Origin: Epiperipatus broadwayi
Lineage: Eukaryota; Onychophora; Udeonychophora; Euonychophora; Peripatidae
Length of the DNA: 64,000 nt
Direction of reading: 5' to 3'
NCBI GenBank assembly: GCA_028023455.1
Contig: JAQFVV010006295.1
Location: 246,001 to 310,000 of the forward strand
Position 1 is the stretch's first letter. Every line of letters begins with the position of its first letter. The notes under the pieces were generated by a model. The model made no database searches and had not been told where the DNA came from. It saw only the letters and a list, made by a program, of their open reading frames with translations. Below are positions 61,760-64,000 of this stretch, piece after piece. Made by a program: the position numbers and the translations under genes.

Positions 61760-64000
61760 CTGAAAGAAGATTCTTTGATTTCTCTTTGAGGTTTTAAAGG
61801 AGTCAAGCAGAATAAATTTCTAATATCCAGTAAGTTCCATCATTGTAGCTGATATTACTATGTAAATATTCATAGTATGAATGGCCTGCTCACTGATATG
61901 CATCAGCTCGTATGTTGAGTTTTATTGGTTTTTTATGTCTGAATTTAAAACCAAGAAATGCCATACTCTTTCTTCTCAGTTGCATGATAGTTCTTAGCTG
62001 AAACATCAGTTAAGTTTTCTTGAAGATAGAACGAATGTATGTATGAATGATATTTACAATCATGACAGACCAAATTAAATTATGGCCCTTATTTCCAGGA
62101 GTTGTAAAATCACCAGCCAAGACACCAGTTGACAGCCAATGATGGTTTTTTATTTATTTACTTGTAACGGCAGATCACTTTCATGTGAACAATGAATTAA
62201 TGAATTATAAGAAGAACTATTTTAATATTAAATGGGATATTATTGTTTTTTGGGAAGTTAAAAGAAAAGATGAAGAATCATCATATACTTTATTATAAAG
62301 GCATAAGTATCAAAAGTATATGTATAAAAGATTCATTATTAAATAAAAAATGGAAGAACGTTATTCTGAAGATTGATAGAATATTACATAGAGTGGTAAG
62401 ATTAATTATTTAACTTAATGGAATGGAAAATACCAAATGCAGATAATTCAGGTTTATGCCCCAACAAGTTCTTATTGTTTATAGATATACAAGATACTTG
62501 TGAGTACATTAAACAACATTTTAAAATTGTCATGAAAGCTGTAATTGAAAAATGATTAATGAATAAAAATGTTGTTTTGTTATGATGCCAGAAATAAGAG
62601 AGGACACAGATTATGGAAGTTGCAGAAAAAGAAAAATTGTATCTTACGAATTCTTTTTTTGAGAAAAATGCTAAGCAGAATGAATATTAAAACATCCAGA
62701 TGAAGATACAACAGAATAGAATTATAATTTGGTTAAAATAAAATATGTATTTCAAAATTGTAATGTTTTTAATAAGACAATAAAGCCAATTATTCAAGGT
62801 TTTAATAGGTTTATAAATATAGGTATAGCAAACAACCTTAAGCTATCAACAATATCAATCTGTAGTCAAGGCAACCTCCTTTAACTTAGAAAGTGATCAT
62901 TAGATGTTAGTTAATGCAAAATTGGAAAGATGAAAATTTTCAAAAAAGACTATTGACCTTTGATATTTCTAATCTTCAGAAGCACTCTAATGAATTTAAA
63001 TTAGAACTTGCTAATCAGACTTTGAAAATGACTAGTTTAACTAAGATCAATAAAAAAATAACTGCTACTCTACTAAAAAAGCAACAATTCACCAATAAAT
63101 TTTCAAATGAGACGAGAATGTACAAAGAAAAGAAAGAATGTAAAAATACTTTTAAATGATTCATTAAAAAGAATTCAATATCTAGAGTTGTATAAAATAG
63201 TATTAAACAGAGTTAATAATGATATAAGAAAATATAACTAAGTTCCCTAGGAAAGCTATAAAATTTCAAAAGTATAAAGCAATATCTTGATATTGGAAGA
63301 AAAGTTATTCTGGAAATAAAAAACACAATGAACTATTTTTAAAAAGAGAGATATCATGAAATGTGTAGAATGAACTTTATAAAGAATTATATGGCAATAA
63401 AAAACAACAAATCAAAATAATCACTATAATTATTTTATTTTCTGAATTGCCAAGCATTTTAAAATGAAAAGGTGAGACATGCAATTAAATTTATGAAGAA
63501 AAGCTCCATGGAATGATGTATTTATTATTGATATCTTAAAACAAGCACATGATGAAGTTAAAAAAATTGTTGGTAAAACTATCCTAAATGTCTAAATGAT
63601 AAATATGTACCATTGATTGGAAAAGTGCAATAGAAATACTGATTTGTAAGAAAGATGATAAAGAACCTATTAGAAATTACAGACTTATGAGTCTTCTATC
63701 AATTCTATACAAAATCTAAACTAAAATAATTTCAAGTTGATTACAGTAAAGTTTGAATTTTATTTTAACCAACCAAAAAAAATGAGTTGGATTTAAAAGT
63801 GATTTTAGCATAATGGATCATATCCAAATATTGAGAGAAATTATAGAAAGAACCAATGAATATTGACTTGTCATTATGCTTTTGATTTGTAGATTATGAA
63901 AAGATATTTTATTCTATAGTTATCAAAATATAATCTAGATTATTGTCATATTCTAAAGAATATTTATCAAAATACAACAATAGTGATTAGATTACATGAC
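61760..64000 (+). mobile_element. RTE-type LINE, running off the right edge
   Basis: Same family as 57510-60425: 5' UTR-like start, degraded endonuclease (about 62180-62760, ending with an [17 protein letters not shown]-like piece), linker (open frame 62914-63159, NLQKHSNEFKLELANQTLK), then RT start with NYRLMSLLSILYKI (about 63675-63715) and VGFKSDFSIMDHIQILRE (about 63785-63840). Frameshifts throughout. The catalytic RT motifs would lie beyond the window. Confidence 0.82.

Overview
This is a window of an AT-rich animal genome, not a bacterial one. Coding exons are short, bounded by gt/ag splice sites, and separated by introns of 2 to 11 kb that are packed with decayed retroelements. CpG is rare except around 2.74-3.96 kb. 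A TATA box plus a TCAGT-type initiator, and the LINE families present, suggest an arthropod (possibly a chelicerate such as a spider or scorpion). The species cannot be named from sequence alone.

The only protein-coding host gene I recognise is a plus-strand acetyl-CoA synthetase of the cytosolic/nuclear ACSS2 type. Nine consecutive exons (4639-4754, 8012-8204, 12328-12461, 20839-20971, 31492-31548, 37858-37938, 40404-40512, 51612-51811, 60834-60879) join in matching phase. They encode about 356 residues, from just before the WWHEE segment to just before the last, catalytic-lysine part of the C-terminal domain. The N-terminal third and the last exons are outside the window. A CpG-rich block with a TATA/Inr promoter and a 31-codon ATG exon (2861-2953) sits just upstream of the first conserved exon and is in phase with it. 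It looks like an internal promoter for a shortened, alternative product.

The introns carry the most unusual content: several families of repeats with type I hammerhead ribozyme motifs. Three families have a recognisable ribozyme with compatible stems: about 5.44 kb (minus), about 18.03 kb (minus) and about 28.09 kb (plus). Relics lie near 8.7, 18.8, 19.3, 25.2, 27.4, 27.6, 37.6 and 59.2 kb. Monomer periods are about 436, 442-493 and 476 bp. The composites share one architecture, an inverted fragment joined by a small loop to direct tandem copies, and at least three insertions have 11-14 bp target-site duplications. Decayed Penelope-like element (PLE) coding sequence occurs in the same introns (N-terminal fragment at 13.8-14.0 kb, reverse transcriptase relic at 33.4-34.96 kb). 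This makes a PLE or retrozyme-like origin the best explanation.

Other layers are RTE-type LINE fragments (10.6, 29.4, 39.4-40.3, 44.7-49.3, 57.5-60.4 and 61.8-64.0 kb), a second LINE family on the minus strand at 57.6-59.16 kb, a GC-richer 2.7-kb insertion that splits one RTE copy, fold-back (MITE-like) elements, and an unexplained reverse-transcriptase-like relic at about 50.6-51.4 kb. Long intron stretches otherwise show only AT-rich, low-complexity sequence.
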